A DNA stretch of 64,000 nucleotides from Brevibacillus sp. JNUCC-41 (GCF_014844095.1 NZ_CP062163.1:1550001-1614000), one strand, 5' to 3'; positions 42,926 through 52,910 are shown, counted from the first letter of the stretch. The notes: generated from the letters alone by a model not told the origin. Translations and numbers: made by a program.

Positions 42926-44542
42926 TTAATTTTCTAGTGAAACATTAACAAGGGATTGTGAACCAGTTGGATGTGGAACAAACCCTTTGACAGTCTTAGA
43001 TCCGGCTAACTGCGGTAAAGAGTGTACAAGCGGAACCCATGGAGCATCATCATGGATGATTTCCTGTGCTTTTCCATACAACTCATTGCGCTTGGCTTCA
43101 TCTGCCGTGGACTGAGCTTCAATTAGCAGTTTATGGACCTCATCGTTTGCGTAACGGGCATAGTTGTTGGAGCCGATATTATCTTTATCCAATAATGTAT
43201 AAAGGAAGTTATCCGCATCTCCATTATCTCCTGTCCAGCCCATCATGAAGGATTGGGCTTCACCAGCCTGCACTTTCTCTAAATATGCAGCCCATTCGTA
43301 CGAAACGATATTCGCTTCGATGCCGACTTGTTTTAGGCTTGCTTGAATGGCTTCAGCCACTTTTTGACCATCTGGCATATATGGGCGCGGTACCGGCATT
43401 GCCCATAGGTCCATTTTAAATCCGTCTTCAAGTCCAGCTTTTTTCAGCAGTTCTTTCGCTTTTTCTACATCATAATCATAGTCTTCGACTTTGTCATTGT
43501 AGCCAGAAACGGATGGCGGCATAGGATTCTTGGCAGGCTCTGCTGTGCCTTCATAAAAATTATCAATGATTTCCTTTTTATTGATCAAATGCGAGATGGC
43601 CTGACGCACTTCTTTCTTGTCGAATGGCGCTTTCTCAACATTGAAAGCAAAGTACCCGACATTCATGGATGCACGTTCGAATATTTGCAGGTTTTCATCT
43701 CCTGTAACCTTACTGATATCACTTGGGTTCAACCCATCCATCAGGTCGATTTCACCCTTGATTGCAGCATTTAATCGCGCAGAGTTATCTTTAATGACCT
43801 TAAACGTAATTCCATCAAGTTTCGGCAGTCCTTCTTGCCAATAGTCATCGTTTTTCACCACTTCAATCGTATCGCCAGGTTTCCATGATTTGAATTTGAA
43901 AGGACCTGTACCAGATGGATTTTTAGTGAAGTCATCACCCTCTTTTTCAATTCCAGCCGGACTGGCTATTGCAAATGTAGGCATGGCAAGGTTTTTCAGG
44001 AACGGCGCCTGCGGACGGTTCAAAGTGAATTCCACCGTGTTGGCATCGATCGCTTTTACTTCTTTGATGACATGGCCTTCATCACCTTCAAATCCTCCGA
44101 ACATGGAGGCATAGTACGCAAATTTACCCTCATCCTTACTTTGTGCCCAACGTTGAAAGTTTTTTACGACTGCATCTGCATTGAAATCAGTACCATCATG
44201 GAACTTGATTCCGGTTTTCAATTTGAATGTGTATGTTTTTGCGTCATCAGACACTTCCCATGATTCTGCAAGACCCGGATTGATTTCCGTATCATCTTCC
44301 CCATATTTCACAAGCGTTTCAAAAATCTGCTGTGTGACGATGAATGATTCCCCATCGGTTACGATAGCCGGGTCAAGACCGACAGCGTCTCCGCCTTTAC
44401 CGTATATCAATACGCCGCCCTTCGCTTCACTCGATCCCCCTTTACCATCATCTTTCTCTTTTGATGTAGACGAGGAGCATCCCGCAAGCGCTAGCGAAAG
44501 AGCCAGGATACCAACCAGCAATAATGCCAATGTTTTCTTCAT
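42926..44542 (-). CDS. Di/oligopeptide-binding lipoprotein (solute-binding protein family 5)
   Basis: Extracellular receptor of the importer, 538 residues. Signal peptide with lipobox LALAGC, Cys at about 22, then a Ser/Lys/Gly-rich tether. Family 5 motifs: AESWEVSDDAKTYTFKLKTGIKFHDGTDFNADAVV, GTGPFKFKSWKPGD, and VRQAISHLINKKEI. The substrate class is likely short peptides, given DppD/DppF-type ATPases, but nickel or glutathione binding cannot be excluded by eye. It is the third gene of the operon, after both ATPases. Confidence 0.93.
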   Translation of the reverse strand: MKKTLALLLVGILALSLALAGCSSSTSKEKDDGKGGSSEAKGGVLIYGKGGDAVGLDPAIVTDGESFIVTQQIFETLVKYGEDDTEINPGLAESWEVSDDAKTYTFKLKTGIKFHDGTDFNADAVVKNFQRWAQSKDEGKFAYYASMFGGFEGDEGHVIKEVKAIDANTVEFTLNRPQAPFLKNLAMPTFAIASPAGIEKEGDDFTKNPSGTGPFKFKSWKPGDTIEVVKNDDYWQEGLPKLDGITFKVIKDNSARLNAAIKGEIDLMDGLNPSDISKVTGDENLQIFERASMNVGYFAFNVEKAPFDKKEVRQAISHLINKKEIIDNFYEGTAEPAKNPMPPSVSGYNDKVEDYDYDVEKAKELLKKAGLEDGFKMDLWAMPVPRPYMPDGQKVAEAIQASLKQVGIEANIVSYEWAAYLEKVQAGEAQSFMMGWTGDNGDADNFLYTLLDKDNIGSNNYARYANDEVHKLLIEAQSTADEAKRNELYGKAQEIIHDDAPWVPLVHSLPQLAGSKTVKGFVPHPTGSQSLVNVSLEN

Positions 44543-44584
44543 ATTCTTCCCCCTTATTATTTGCGAATTTATGTATACGTCGTG

Positions 44585-45553
44585 TCAATTGTATAAATGA
44601 CAAGCAACGTAGTGACCAGGTTTATGTTCATTCAGGATTGGCTTTTCCGTACTGCATACTGCCATCGCCTTTGGACATCTTGTATGGAACGGACAGCCGC
44701 CGGGCGGGTTCGATGGGCTTGGAACATCTCCCTGCAGGATTACCCTATCCCCCTTGTATCCCACATCCGGGATGGGCACGGCTGATAGTAAAGCCTGCGT
44801 ATATGGATGAAGCGGATCTTCGTAAAGTCCTTCACTTTCCGTCAATTCAACTATATGTCCAAGATACATGACACCGACACGGTCGGAGATATGCCTCACC
44901 ACTCCAAGATCATGGGCAATGAACAAGTAGGTCAAATCAAAATCCTCCTGCAAATCCTGCAACAGATTCAAGACCTGTGCCTGGATCGACACATCCAGTG
45001 CAGATACCGGCTCATCGGCAATGATCAATTTGGGGTTGACTGCAAGTGCCCTCGCTATGCCAATACGCTGCCGCTGGCCCCCACTGAATTGATGCGGATA
45101 CCTTTTAGCATGGTAACTGCTTAAGCCAACAACCTTAAGAAGTTCCTGCACACGTGCCTTTCGCGCCTTTTTATCTTTAACCCCGTGAACGATGAGCGGT
45201 TCTTCCAATATTTTTTCAATGGTATGCCTGGGATTGAGGGAAGCGAATGGGTCCTGGAAGACCATCTGCATTTCACGGCGCATCTTTCTCATTTCACTGG
45301 AAGATAAAGCTGTCAGGTCCTTTCCTTCGAAATAAACATTACCCTCACTCGGCTCAAGCAATCGAAGCAATAATCTTCCCGTCGTAGACTTTCCGCAACC
45401 GCTTTCACCGACAAGTCCTAAGGTTTCCCCTTTATAAATGGAAAAAGACAAACCATCAACTGCCTTGACCTCTCCGATGGTCTTTCCGAGAACCCCTCCT
45501 TTGATTGGAAAATGCTTCTTTAGGTTTTCTACCTTAACCAATGTTTGATTCAT
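44585..45553 (-). CDS. Di/oligopeptide importer ATP-binding protein, DppF/OppF type
   Basis: 322 residues from ATG 45553, preceded by GGAAAGGAG; the open frame extends upstream to 45610. ABC ATPase with Walker [10 protein letters not shown], signature [15 protein letters not shown], Walker [13 protein letters not shown] and the family-specific C-terminal Cys-rich segment ([16 protein letters not shown]), which often holds an iron-sulfur cluster. The N-terminal [14 protein letters not shown] is typical of OppF. It overlaps the upstream DppD-type gene by 20 bases. Confidence 0.93.
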   Translation of the reverse strand: MNQTLVKVENLKKHFPIKGGVLGKTIGEVKAVDGLSFSIYKGETLGLVGESGCGKSTTGRLLLRLLEPSEGNVYFEGKDLTALSSSEMRKMRREMQMVFQDPFASLNPRHTIEKILEEPLIVHGVKDKKARKARVQELLKVVGLSSYHAKRYPHQFSGGQRQRIGIARALAVNPKLIIADEPVSALDVSIQAQVLNLLQDLQEDFDLTYLFIAHDLGVVRHISDRVGVMYLGHIVELTESEGLYEDPLHPYTQALLSAVPIPDVGYKGDRVILQGDVPSPSNPPGGCPFHTRCPKAMAVCSTEKPILNEHKPGHYVACHLYN

Positions 45554-46538
45554 GCAAGGCGGCTCCTTTCCCATCTTCATACAGCCAGCAGCGAACATGC
45601 TGACCCTCATCGAATTTCAATAGAGACGGGGTCTCATTTATACATTGCTCCATGGCATGGGAGCACCGGGGGGCAAACTGGCACCCGAGGTTGCTTGTCC
45701 CAGGTTTTGGCACATTACCCGGTATCGAATAAAGGCGATCTTTCTTTATTCGCATATCGGGAATCGACTGAAGTAAACCGACCGTATAAGGATGCTTGGG
45801 GTCTTGGAAAATCGTTTGCACATTTCCTTCCTCTATCACCTTGCCGGCATACATGACAATGACACGTTCACACATTTGCGCCACTACCCCAAGATCATGG
45901 GTAATCATCATGATTGCCGTGTCTGTTTCTTTATTTAAATTCTTCATTAACTCCAGGATTTGTGCCTGGATCGTCACATCCAAAGCCGTTGTCGGTTCAT
46001 CGGCTATAAGGAGTTTAGGTTCGCAAATCATGGCCATTGCTATCATGACCCTTTGTCTCATTCCACCTGAAAGCTGATGCGGATATTCTTTGAGCAATTC
46101 CTCGGCACGGCCAAGCCCAACCAGCTTCAGCATTTCCACCGCTCTATGCCGGGCCTGTTTCTTGTTCCATTTTTTATGTATCCGAAGCGTCTCGACCAAC
46201 TGCTCGCCAATAGTGAACACAGGATTCAAGCTAGTCATCGGTTCCTGGAATATCATCGCTATATCATTCCCGCGAATTTTTCTCATTTTCGCTTCAGAGG
46301 CATTCGCGATGTTCTCTCCTTTAAAAAGGATTTCCCCCTCCACCTTACCAGCAGGCGAAGGAACCAGACCCATGATGGACAGAGAAGTTACGCTTTTTCC
46401 GCATCCCGATTCTCCTACAATCCCTAAAACCTCACCAGGATTGACATGGAAATCGATTGAATTCACGACAGGAATCACCCCATCGTCCGTATGAAAACTG
46501 GTTCGCAACCCATTCACCTTAATAATTGGTTCGCCCAT
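45534..46538 (-). CDS. Di/oligopeptide importer ATP-binding protein, DppD/OppD type
   Basis: First gene of the operon. From ATG 46538 (AGGAAGTGAT upstream) it is 334 residues: Walker A GESGCGKS, signature [15 protein letters not shown], Walker [13 protein letters not shown], and the C-terminal Cys motif [14 protein letters not shown]. The open frame extends to 46571, where there is no ribosome site. It pairs with the DppF-type ATPase to power the two permeases. Operon order is ATPase D, ATPase F, binding protein, permease B, permease C. Confidence 0.93.
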   Translation of the reverse strand: MGEPIIKVNGLRTSFHTDDGVIPVVNSIDFHVNPGEVLGIVGESGCGKSVTSLSIMGLVPSPAGKVEGEILFKGENIANASEAKMRKIRGNDIAMIFQEPMTSLNPVFTIGEQLVETLRIHKKWNKKQARHRAVEMLKLVGLGRAEELLKEYPHQLSGGMRQRVMIAMAMICEPKLLIADEPTTALDVTIQAQILELMKNLNKETDTAIMMITHDLGVVAQMCERVIVMYAGKVIEEGNVQTIFQDPKHPYTVGLLQSIPDMRIKKDRLYSIPGNVPKPGTSNLGCQFAPRCSHAMEQCINETPSLLKFDEGQHVRCWLYEDGKGAALHESNIG

Positions 46539-46952
46539 CAAATCACTTCCTATATATAACTTTTTTTCCAATTACATTATTGGGTTTATTATTGCATCAA
46601 AATTAAAATATTACAATATATTTTCTAAAAATTCTAATTTAACAGAATTATTTTTTTATTTTCCCTATTTACACACATTTTGGCATAAAAAAAAATGACT
46701 GCTTATTTGCAGTCATTACAATGGGGAAATCATATAACTCGATTTTATTGAGGGTAAATCGAGGTATCCAGCGGGGAAGAAGCTATATTAGCTTATGGGG
46801 AATGAATGGATGAAAGATAATCTATATACTACCGTCAAGTTTCATTAAATTTCCCTGAGAATCTGTGCATGTATTTTTCATTATGGTCCTATAAATACTT
46901 TTATTATTTCCAATGTATTAAGCATCCAATTGCTCTGTCCTACTATTCAGTA
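46539..46952. other. Upstream region of the peptide importer operon
   Basis: About 410 bases. It holds the terminator at 46686-46717 and AT-rich sequence that should carry the operon's promoter. No further open frame with a ribosome site is seen; no clear CodY box (AATTTTCWGAAAATT) was found, although TTCTAAAAATTCTAA near 46622 is faintly similar. Confidence 0.4.
46686..46717 (-). terminator. Terminator downstream of ssbB
   Basis: AATGACTGC, loop, GCAGTCATT, then TTTTTTTTTA on the minus strand. It lies about 240 bases after the small frame that follows ssbB. Confidence 0.8.
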
Positions 46953-47051
46953 TTAGAAGTTTTCAAATAGGCCTTCACCACATGTCGAATTTAACCCATC
47001 CATACATTTTCTTGAAAACAATCTTGCTTCCGTGCTGGGGCAAGCCATCAT
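46953..47051 (-). CDS. Possible 32-residue protein after ssbB
   Basis: Begins 19 bases after the ssbB stop, with AAGGGAGG just ahead of two consecutive ATG codons (47051 and 47048). 32 residues with three Cys (ACPST, RKCMDG, STCGEG) and no membrane segment. Not recognised. The strong ribosome site is the only evidence; it may be a chance frame. Confidence 0.3.
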   Translation of the reverse strand: MMACPSTEARLFSRKCMDGLNSTCGEGLFENF

Positions 47052-47069
47052 GCCTCCCTTCACGTAACA

Positions 47070-47432
47070 CTATAAACCAATATGTTCAAAATCTTTGGGC
47101 TTACTATCATTTTGTTTAGATCCAATAAATTGAACCCTCTCGGCAACCACTTCAGTTACATATACATATTTGCCCTCCTGATTTTCATATCTCCTTGTTT
47201 GTATTCTGCCAGTTATGCCGATCGTTGCACCCTTTTTACAATATTGAGCAGTATTTTCAGCCGACTTTTTCCATATGATACACTGTACGAAGTCCGCCTC
47301 ATAGTTACCGACAGTATTACGGAAGTTCCGGTTGATTGCCAACGTGATATTGGAAACAGCCTTGCCATCGGGTGTGTATCTTAATTCAGGATCCTTCGTA
47401 AGCCTGCCGACGAGGGTAACTTGGTTAATCAT
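47070..47432 (-). CDS. ssbB: Single-stranded DNA-binding protein SsbB
   Basis: 120-residue OB-fold protein that coats single-stranded DNA taken up during transformation. N-terminus [20 protein letters not shown] and the [13 protein letters not shown] and [21 protein letters not shown] stretches are typical of SSB. It lacks the long acidic C-terminal tail ending DDDLPF of essential SsbA, and its length is near SsbB (113). The neighbour ywpF is the same as in B. subtilis, supporting SsbB. AAAGGAGTG precedes the ATG. A ComK-like AAAA-N5-TTTT box lies about 120 bases upstream. Confidence 0.9.
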   Translation of the reverse strand: MINQVTLVGRLTKDPELRYTPDGKAVSNITLAINRNFRNTVGNYEADFVQCIIWKKSAENTAQYCKKGATIGITGRIQTRRYENQEGKYVYVTEVVAERVQFIGSKQNDSKPKDFEHIGL

Positions 47433-47530
47433 CCTTTCACTCCTTTCTCTTTAATATGAATTAATCATACTCTTTCTTCCATCGATTAAAAAATCGACGA
47501 AATGCTCTAATTACACCATTTTTCTTCATG

Positions 47531-47563
47531 AAAAATCGTTTGGATGATGCAAAATCATTTTTT
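47531..47563 (-). promoter_or_regulatory. Candidate ComK box upstream of ssbB
   Basis: One perfect AAAA-TCATT-TTTT (47551-47563) and, 7 bases away, a poorer AAAA-ATCGT-TTGG (47531-47543). ComK sites are two such AT-boxes at fixed spacing. B. subtilis ssbB is known to be ComK-controlled. Confidence 0.4.
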
Positions 47564-47792
47564 ATTGATTGAAACAAGGTGAAAAACGAATAGTTAACAA
47601 AATTAAATATTTTGCAAATTTTTATTCTATCCTTCATAATTTAGACAAATGTTGGGTTTTCATTTCATTAAGGAACTTTTTTTTAGTATGATATAATTAC
47701 CTTTAAAAGGATTAAATCGATATGTACTATTTCAAAAATTTACGTTTAAGAGAGGTATTGCCGCTCTTTCTTGCAAGAAACGGAGGAATTAG

Positions 47793-48227
47793 ATGAAATC
47801 ATTTAAATTGATCTCGTTGCAAATTGTTACTGAAAATTTAAACTTGATCGATATCGCATTAACAGATGGACTGATCATAAATAAAGAAAACGACGCCAGA
47901 ACATGGTTACTGGAAGCCTTTGTAGAAGAAAATCATTTCAATAAGCTTCAGCCCTCACTTCCCAATATAGACGGAGAGGTGTATATCCAGGCAGTCATTA
48001 CCAAAAAGGACAATGAACCGGCTTTGTTCCACACTGTTTTACGAACAATAAGAAAAGTGGGCAACCATTATAGCCTTCTATTCGTTGGACACATCCAAAA
48101 AACACGGAGCAAATATGCAGAACTCCTTCTTGAAGATTTGGTCCAAAAAGGCCTATCCGGCGATGAATTACTAAAAGAGTTCAAGCAAAAAATCCGCTCA
48201 AAGCCTAAATTGGCAACTAATAAGTAA
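47793..48227 (+). CDS. ywpF: YwpF-like protein
   Basis: 144-residue soluble protein of the YwpF family (136 residues in B. subtilis), function unknown. It starts MKSFKLISLQIV, includes LIDIALTDGLIINKEND and ends in a basic helix (LLKEFKQKIRSKPK). GGAGG precedes the ATG. It lies divergent from ssbB, the same relative neighbourhood as in B. subtilis. No catalytic motif or membrane segment is visible. Confidence 0.82.
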   Translation: MKSFKLISLQIVTENLNLIDIALTDGLIINKENDARTWLLEAFVEENHFNKLQPSLPNIDGEVYIQAVITKKDNEPALFHTVLRTIRKVGNHYSLLFVGHIQKTRSKYAELLLEDLVQKGLSGDELLKEFKQKIRSKPKLATNK

Positions 48228-48267
48228 AAAACCCTTCCCTTAATTCCCATCACTAATCGAATGCACA

Positions 48268-48333
48268 TAAAAAAGACTGACTTAGACGAATAAGGATACC
48301 AATCCTCTTCTTACCTAAGCCAGTCTTTCTCAT
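48268..48333. terminator. Shared terminator between ywpF and the Asp/Asn-rich lipoprotein gene
   Basis: AAAGACTGACTTAG pairs with CTAAGCCAGTCTTT (one mismatch) around a 33-base loop that itself contains AAGGAT/ATCCTC. Both genes converge on it. Confidence 0.65.
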
Positions 48334-48343
48334 TCTGTGCTAA

Positions 48344-48631
48344 TTACCTATTTTTGTCGTCATCTTTATCGTCGTCTTTAATCAAGTCATTCGGATCATT
48401 ATCGACGTTATCATTGACGTTATTATCGTCGTTATCAAGCACTCCATCATTATCGTTATCATTCATATCGTTATTATCGTTGTTATCATTTACACCATTG
48501 TTATCATCATCTATGATGTTGTTATCATTTTCTGGTGCGGGATTGTTGTCATTATCATTCGTTCCACATCCAGCAAGGAACATAATTGATAATAAAGATC
48601 CCCCAAGTAGTGCAAAAATTTTCTTCATCAT
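48344..48631 (-). CDS. Asp/Asn-rich small lipoprotein
   Basis: 95 residues from ATG 48631 (GGGAGG upstream). Lipoprotein signal KKIFALLGGSLLSIMFLAGC with lipobox LAGC; the rest of the protein is almost only Asp and Asn with a few Gly, Val and Lys. Pieces such as DNDNDGVLDNDD resemble the Asp-rich calcium loops of thrombospondin type 3 repeats. It is probably a disordered, calcium-binding surface lipoprotein; function unknown. The frame is open to 48661. Confidence 0.75.
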   Translation of the reverse strand: MMKKIFALLGGSLLSIMFLAGCGTNDNDNNPAPENDNNIIDDDNNGVNDNNDNNDMNDNDNDGVLDNDDNNVNDNVDNDPNDLIKDDDKDDDKNR

Positions 48632-48739
48632 TTTTGGCAACCTCCCTTCTGTCTTTATCATTAGCTATTTTGCCCGAATGTGAAAATAACTTGCGCCCTA
48701 TTTTAAATTAAAATAGAAAAATCCGCTTTGCTTACTCAA

Positions 48740-48775
48740 TAAAAAATGCCGGACATATAAAATGTCCGGCACTAA
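48740..48775 (-). terminator. Terminator of fabZ
   Basis: GTGCCGGACAT, loop, ATGTCCGGCAT, then TTTTTATTG on the minus strand. Confidence 0.8.
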
Positions 48776-48919
48776 AAGGGAGAATAAAAAGTTCAAAAAC
48801 CGCTCTTGCTTTAAAAAAGCAATGCAGTGCTTTTTATATACACCGCTTCACGGTTCCTTAAACCCTTTTCCAAAAAATATAGTTTCAACATTCCATTTCC
48901 CTTTCGCGGAAAATGAATC

Positions 48920-49348
48920 TTATTTGTCACCAAAAGCAAACATGATATCGGCTTCACACGCTGTTTCTCCATCTACCGTTGCCACTGCTTTCCCTTTACC
49001 CATTGACCCTCTCATACGCACTATTTCAACTTCCAGACGCAGCTGATCACCTGGTTTAACTTGCTTCTTAAAGCGGCAATTATCAATCCCAGCGAAAAAG
49101 GCAAGCCGCCCTTTGTATTCTTCTTGTTTCAAAACGGCTACAGCACCGACTTGCGCTAATGCCTCTACAATCAAAACTCCAGGCATAACTGGATAATCGG
49201 GGAAATGGCCATTAAAGAATTCTTCATTTGCTGAGACATTCTTCAACCCAACCGCTCTTTTCCCTTCATCTATTTCTATGATCCGGTCGACTAATAAGAA
49301 TGGGTAACGATGCGGGATAATTTCCTTTATTTGTGTGATATCAAGCAT
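48920..49348 (-). CDS. fabZ: (3R)-hydroxyacyl-ACP dehydratase FabZ
   Basis: Dehydrates beta-hydroxyacyl-ACP in fatty acid elongation. 142 residues, hot-dog fold, usual length. [11 protein letters not shown] near the start; catalytic His48 in [12 protein letters not shown] and Glu62 in LIVEALAQ. Ends [19 protein letters not shown], also conserved. GGAGG precedes the ATG. In B. subtilis it (ywpB) also lies near flhP and mbl. Confidence 0.96.
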   Translation of the reverse strand: MLDITQIKEIIPHRYPFLLVDRIIEIDEGKRAVGLKNVSANEEFFNGHFPDYPVMPGVLIVEALAQVGAVAVLKQEEYKGRLAFFAGIDNCRFKKQVKPGDQLRLEVEIVRMRGSMGKGKAVATVDGETACEADIMFAFGDK

Positions 49349-49476
49349 ACATCTTCCTCCTATGACTTAAATATTTCTAACATTACATAAACTCGCCCCT
49401 GTCATGTAGACAGAGGCGTAGTTGCCATGTAATATAAATTCCGATAACGACAGCAACTACTTAAAAAAACATGGAA

Positions 49477-49731
49477 CTACGCACCCTTGTTCACTATATC
49501 AATAATATGGGTCCATGTGGATTTTTGGAAAACATCCATTGCATGTCCTCCACCAATCACACTATATCCTAATAGTGCCCCGGATAATACAGCAATGAAA
49601 ATCAATCCAATAACAATGAGTAAACGAAGCCAAATTGGCAAAAGACGGACCTTGATCCTACGATTCGGTTTCGCCTCGACTTCCTTTATCTCTTCTTCAA
49701 TTTGTTGTCTCATTACACGATTTTGTTCCAT
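49477..49731 (-). CDS. EpuA-type small membrane protein (annotated RNA polymerase subunit beta-associated)
   Basis: 84 residues: charged N-terminus (MRQQIEEEIKEVEAKPNRRIKVRLLPIWLR), one membrane segment (about 35-58, LLIVIGLIFIAVLSGALLGYSVIGGG) and a short tail. It looks like the EpuA family, which databases label as an RNA polymerase beta subunit for historical reasons; a real link to polymerase is not shown. AAAGGAGC lies about 14 bases before the ATG, rather far. It lies between fabZ and flhP. Confidence 0.7.
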   Translation of the reverse strand: MEQNRVMRQQIEEEIKEVEAKPNRRIKVRLLPIWLRLLIVIGLIFIAVLSGALLGYSVIGGGHAMDVFQKSTWTHIIDIVNKGA

Positions 49732-49894
49732 ATAGAATGTGAAAGCTCCTTTTAAGAAAACTCGCCGACTGATTTTCCCACCAGAAATTCAGCAGCTATG
49801 CAAAATGATCGGCACGAATGATTCCTTTTGTTATGAATTCATTATAACCGATTTGCTCTAATTCCGCAGGGAGACATTTTATTTACCAGAAACC

Positions 49895-50737
49895 TTAACG
49901 GATTCCATTGACCAATCCGCTCATTTGATCAGCCATCGTTACAGCCCGGGAGTGAAATTGGTAGGACCGTTGAACATTGATTAAATCCGTCATTTCTTTG
50001 GAAAGATCGACATTTGATGACTCCAGAGACCCTTGACGGACTGCTGCCCTGTTGCGGGAATTCCCTGTTAATGCAATCATGATCTCGTCTTCGTTAACAC
50101 CCAAGGCATTGAAGTTTTTGGGCAGGCCAAGTAAATTTCCGCCTAGCCGGTCAAGAAATTGCGGTTTCTTTACCGAGACGATTCCGAGTCCAAAACTCTT
50201 TTCTCCATATTCTTCTGTATCCACTATCAATAAGCCATTTTCCGAAATCTTAATGTCCTTAATGTTTCCCTCAATGAGGATCGGCTCACCATTTTCATCA
50301 AGGACTTTATGTCCAGCAGAGGTAACGAGCATCATTTGGTCGTTAGCATTAGGAGATAAATAAAAGGCCCCATCCCTTGTAAGCCTTGTATTGACCCCAT
50401 TATCGTCTTGAACGCTTACTGTGAAGAATTGGTCATCGCGGGTGAATGCAGCATCAAGGTTGCGGTCCGTCGTCTTTAAGGCCCCTTGTGAAAGCACCAA
50501 TTGAGATTGGCTTATCATAGCCCCTGTTCCTTGCCGGATGCCAGGTGTGGTCAATCTTCCTTTTTCCTTGGTCTCACTCGGTTGATTATTGAAGCTCTGT
50601 GTCAATAAGTCATTGAAACTCGTTTGGGTCTTTTTGTAGGCAGTCGTGTCCGCATTCGCGATATTATTACCTATTTGGTCGATTTTACTTTGAAGTTGGT
50701 TCAGCGTATTCGTCGCAGTCATCATCGTACGATTCAT
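49895..50737 (-). CDS. flhP: Flagellar hook-basal body protein FlhP
   Basis: 280-residue FlgG/FlgF-like rod protein, exported by the flagellar type III system. N-terminal rod motif TATNTLNQLQSKIDQIGNNIANADTTAYKK with the conserved NIANADT; C-terminal VDLSKEMTDLINVQRSYQFHSRAVTMADQM. It directly follows flhO (53 bases apart), as in B. subtilis. AAGGGG precedes the ATG. FlhP and FlhO build the distal rod. Confidence 0.92.
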   Translation of the reverse strand: MNRTMMTATNTLNQLQSKIDQIGNNIANADTTAYKKTQTSFNDLLTQSFNNQPSETKEKGRLTTPGIRQGTGAMISQSQLVLSQGALKTTDRNLDAAFTRDDQFFTVSVQDDNGVNTRLTRDGAFYLSPNANDQMMLVTSAGHKVLDENGEPILIEGNIKDIKISENGLLIVDTEEYGEKSFGLGIVSVKKPQFLDRLGGNLLGLPKNFNALGVNEDEIMIALTGNSRNRAAVRQGSLESSNVDLSKEMTDLINVQRSYQFHSRAVTMADQMSGLVNGIR

Positions 50738-50790
50738 GGTTTTTCCCCTTACATGTTCAAATTTCCAAAGTCATTTTTCCTACTGTTCAA

Positions 50791-51630
50791 TTAAAGCCTG
50801 CCAACTTCATTGACCGCTTTATCCAAACTTTTATCATAGGCTTGAAGAACCTTCTGACTCGCTTCAAAAGAGCGGTATGCCGACATCATTTCTGTCATCG
50901 TTCTCGATTGGTCAACATTGGAGCCTTCAAGAAAGCCTTGCTTAGTAGAAAAACCGACATCTGCAGCAGCATATGCACTAGGTAAATCCCCATCATTCAC
51001 TGCCTTGTACAGGCCTTCCCCATCCTTCATGAGCTGTAATGACGGGTCATCCGAATAACCGATGCCCATACGTGCGGTTTGAACATTTCCTTCTAAAATA
51101 ACACCGTTTTCCGCTACTGTGAATTGATCGCTATCAAGCTGGATCTTTTCATTATTTTCGTTCAATACATAATGACCGGCAGGCGTAGTCAGATAACCTT
51201 GCCCATCGAGGGTGAAGCTTCCGTTACGCGTATAACGGATAGCACCATCACCATCCTGGACAGTAAAAAAAACCGATCCTTTCCGGCCCGTTTCTTCATT
51301 GATCGGAAGGTTTTCATCGACCAAGGAAATATCCGTATTAAGCTGGGTTTCCTCCAATGTGCCCTGGACAAATAAAGGATTCGCCTCCTGTACGTAAACA
51401 CCCGTACTGAGCCCTCCAACCTGGGATAAGTTAGACATGCTCAATTTGCTCTCCGTAGGAACCGTTTTATCACCTATGTTGCTTATGAGCATTTCAGGAA
51501 AAGATCTTACACTCATTTGATCCGCTTTATATCCTGTAGTATTCGCGTTGGACATATTGTTTGTGAGCAATTCTGTGCGCCTTTGCTGTGTAAGCATCCC
51601 CGAAGCAGCCGTATAAAAACCTCTTAACAT
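50791..51630 (-). CDS. flhO: Flagellar hook-basal body protein FlhO
   Basis: 279 residues from ATG 51630; GAGGAG lies 8 bases before it, whereas the GTG at 51639 would overlap that site. Rod protein with N-terminal LRGFYTAASGMLTQQRRTELLTNNMSNANTTGYK and C-terminal GSNVDQSRTMTEMMSAYRSFEASQKVLQAYDKSLDKA. It lies downstream of mbl by 280 bases and begins the flhO-flhP pair. Confidence 0.92.
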   Translation of the reverse strand: MLRGFYTAASGMLTQQRRTELLTNNMSNANTTGYKADQMSVRSFPEMLISNIGDKTVPTESKLSMSNLSQVGGLSTGVYVQEANPLFVQGTLEETQLNTDISLVDENLPINEETGRKGSVFFTVQDGDGAIRYTRNGSFTLDGQGYLTTPAGHYVLNENNEKIQLDSDQFTVAENGVILEGNVQTARMGIGYSDDPSLQLMKDGEGLYKAVNDGDLPSAYAAADVGFSTKQGFLEGSNVDQSRTMTEMMSAYRSFEASQKVLQAYDKSLDKAVNEVGRL

Positions 51631-51908
51631 CTTCTTCACTCCTCAATTTACATAACTAATCCCGTTCAATTCCTCATATCTATCTTATCGGTCATGAACA
51701 TCAGTATCTTAAGGAAAGGGACAGCATTAGGCAGAAGAATTTACCTATATCGTAGGCTAGGTCAGATTTAAAGGAATGGTGTTAAATTCTCGACTAAAAG
51801 AAGAGGGCCTATTGCTCATCTGTACTAGAACTGCACGCACTTTCACTATGCCTCACGTTTGTCTGAACCTTAGACCCCTATCTTATGGTGCGGCTTTCCA
51901 TCCGCTTT

Positions 51909-52910
51909 TTAGTTGAATTTGTGACGTGGCAATTTATCCATATTATCAAGCATGATACCGGTTCCGATTGCTACACAATCCATTGGCTGCTCGGCAACGA
52001 GTACTGGGACCTTAAGTTCTTCAGCAAGAAGTAAATCAATCCCGTGAAGCAATGCTCCCCCGCCTGTTAAAATGACGCCGCGGTCGATGATATCTGCAGA
52101 AAGTTCTGGCGGTGTCCGCTCAAGCACGCTTTTTGCAGCTTGTACAATGATGGAAACCTGCTCGCGAAGAGCTTCCTCAATTTCTTCCGAGTTGACCGAA
52201 ATGGTTCTAGGCAATCCCGATACCATATCGCGCCCACGGATATCGATGACTTCATTACGGGATCCAGGGAATACGGTTGCAACCTGGATTTTAATGTTTT
52301 CCGCTGTACGCTCACCAATAAGGAGCTTGTACTTCCGCTTGATATAATTTAAAATTTCATTATCGAATTTGTCACCGGCCATTTTAATTGAAGAAGATGT
52401 AACGATATCCCCCATTGAAAGAACGGCAATATCCGTTGTACCCCCGCCAATGTCTACGACCATATTGCCGCTTGGTTGAAAAATATCCATACCGGCACCG
52501 ATTGCAGCCACTTTTGGTTCTTCTTCAAGGAATACTTTTTTTCCGCCGCTTTTTTCAGCAGCTTCTTTAATCGCTTTTTGTTCGACACTTGTTATGTTGG
52601 TCGGGCAACAGATTAAAATTCTAGGCTTTGAAAGGAAGCCTTTCACATTCAATGTATTGATAAAATGCTTAAGCATCGATTCTGTTACATCAAAATCCGC
52701 AATGACACCGTCTTTCAAAGGACGGATTGCGATGATGTTTCCTGGAGTACGGCCTACCATTTTACGAGCTTCTTCCCCGACGGCAAGAACACGGTTCGTA
52801 TTCTTATCAATCGCAACTACCGAAGGCTCATTTAACACAATTCCTTTACCTTTGACATGTATAAGAACATTGGCTGTTCCAAGATCTATCCCAATATCTC
52901 TAGCAAACAT
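51909..52910 (-). CDS. mbl: Actin-like cell-shape protein Mbl
   Basis: 333-residue MreB paralogue that forms filaments beneath the membrane and guides lateral wall synthesis. The phosphate motifs are clear: GIDLGTANVLIHVKGKGIVLNEPSVVA at the start, VVDIGGGTTDIAVLS and ILTGGGALLHGIDLLL. Length and the neighbours flhO and spoIIID are as in B. subtilis, which separates Mbl from MreB and MreBH. AAGGAGG precedes the ATG. Confidence 0.96.
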   Translation of the reverse strand: MFARDIGIDLGTANVLIHVKGKGIVLNEPSVVAIDKNTNRVLAVGEEARKMVGRTPGNIIAIRPLKDGVIADFDVTESMLKHFINTLNVKGFLSKPRILICCPTNITSVEQKAIKEAAEKSGGKKVFLEEEPKVAAIGAGMDIFQPSGNMVVDIGGGTTDIAVLSMGDIVTSSSIKMAGDKFDNEILNYIKRKYKLLIGERTAENIKIQVATVFPGSRNEVIDIRGRDMVSGLPRTISVNSEEIEEALREQVSIIVQAAKSVLERTPPELSADIIDRGVILTGGGALLHGIDLLLAEELKVPVLVAEQPMDCVAIGTGIMLDNMDKLPRHKFN

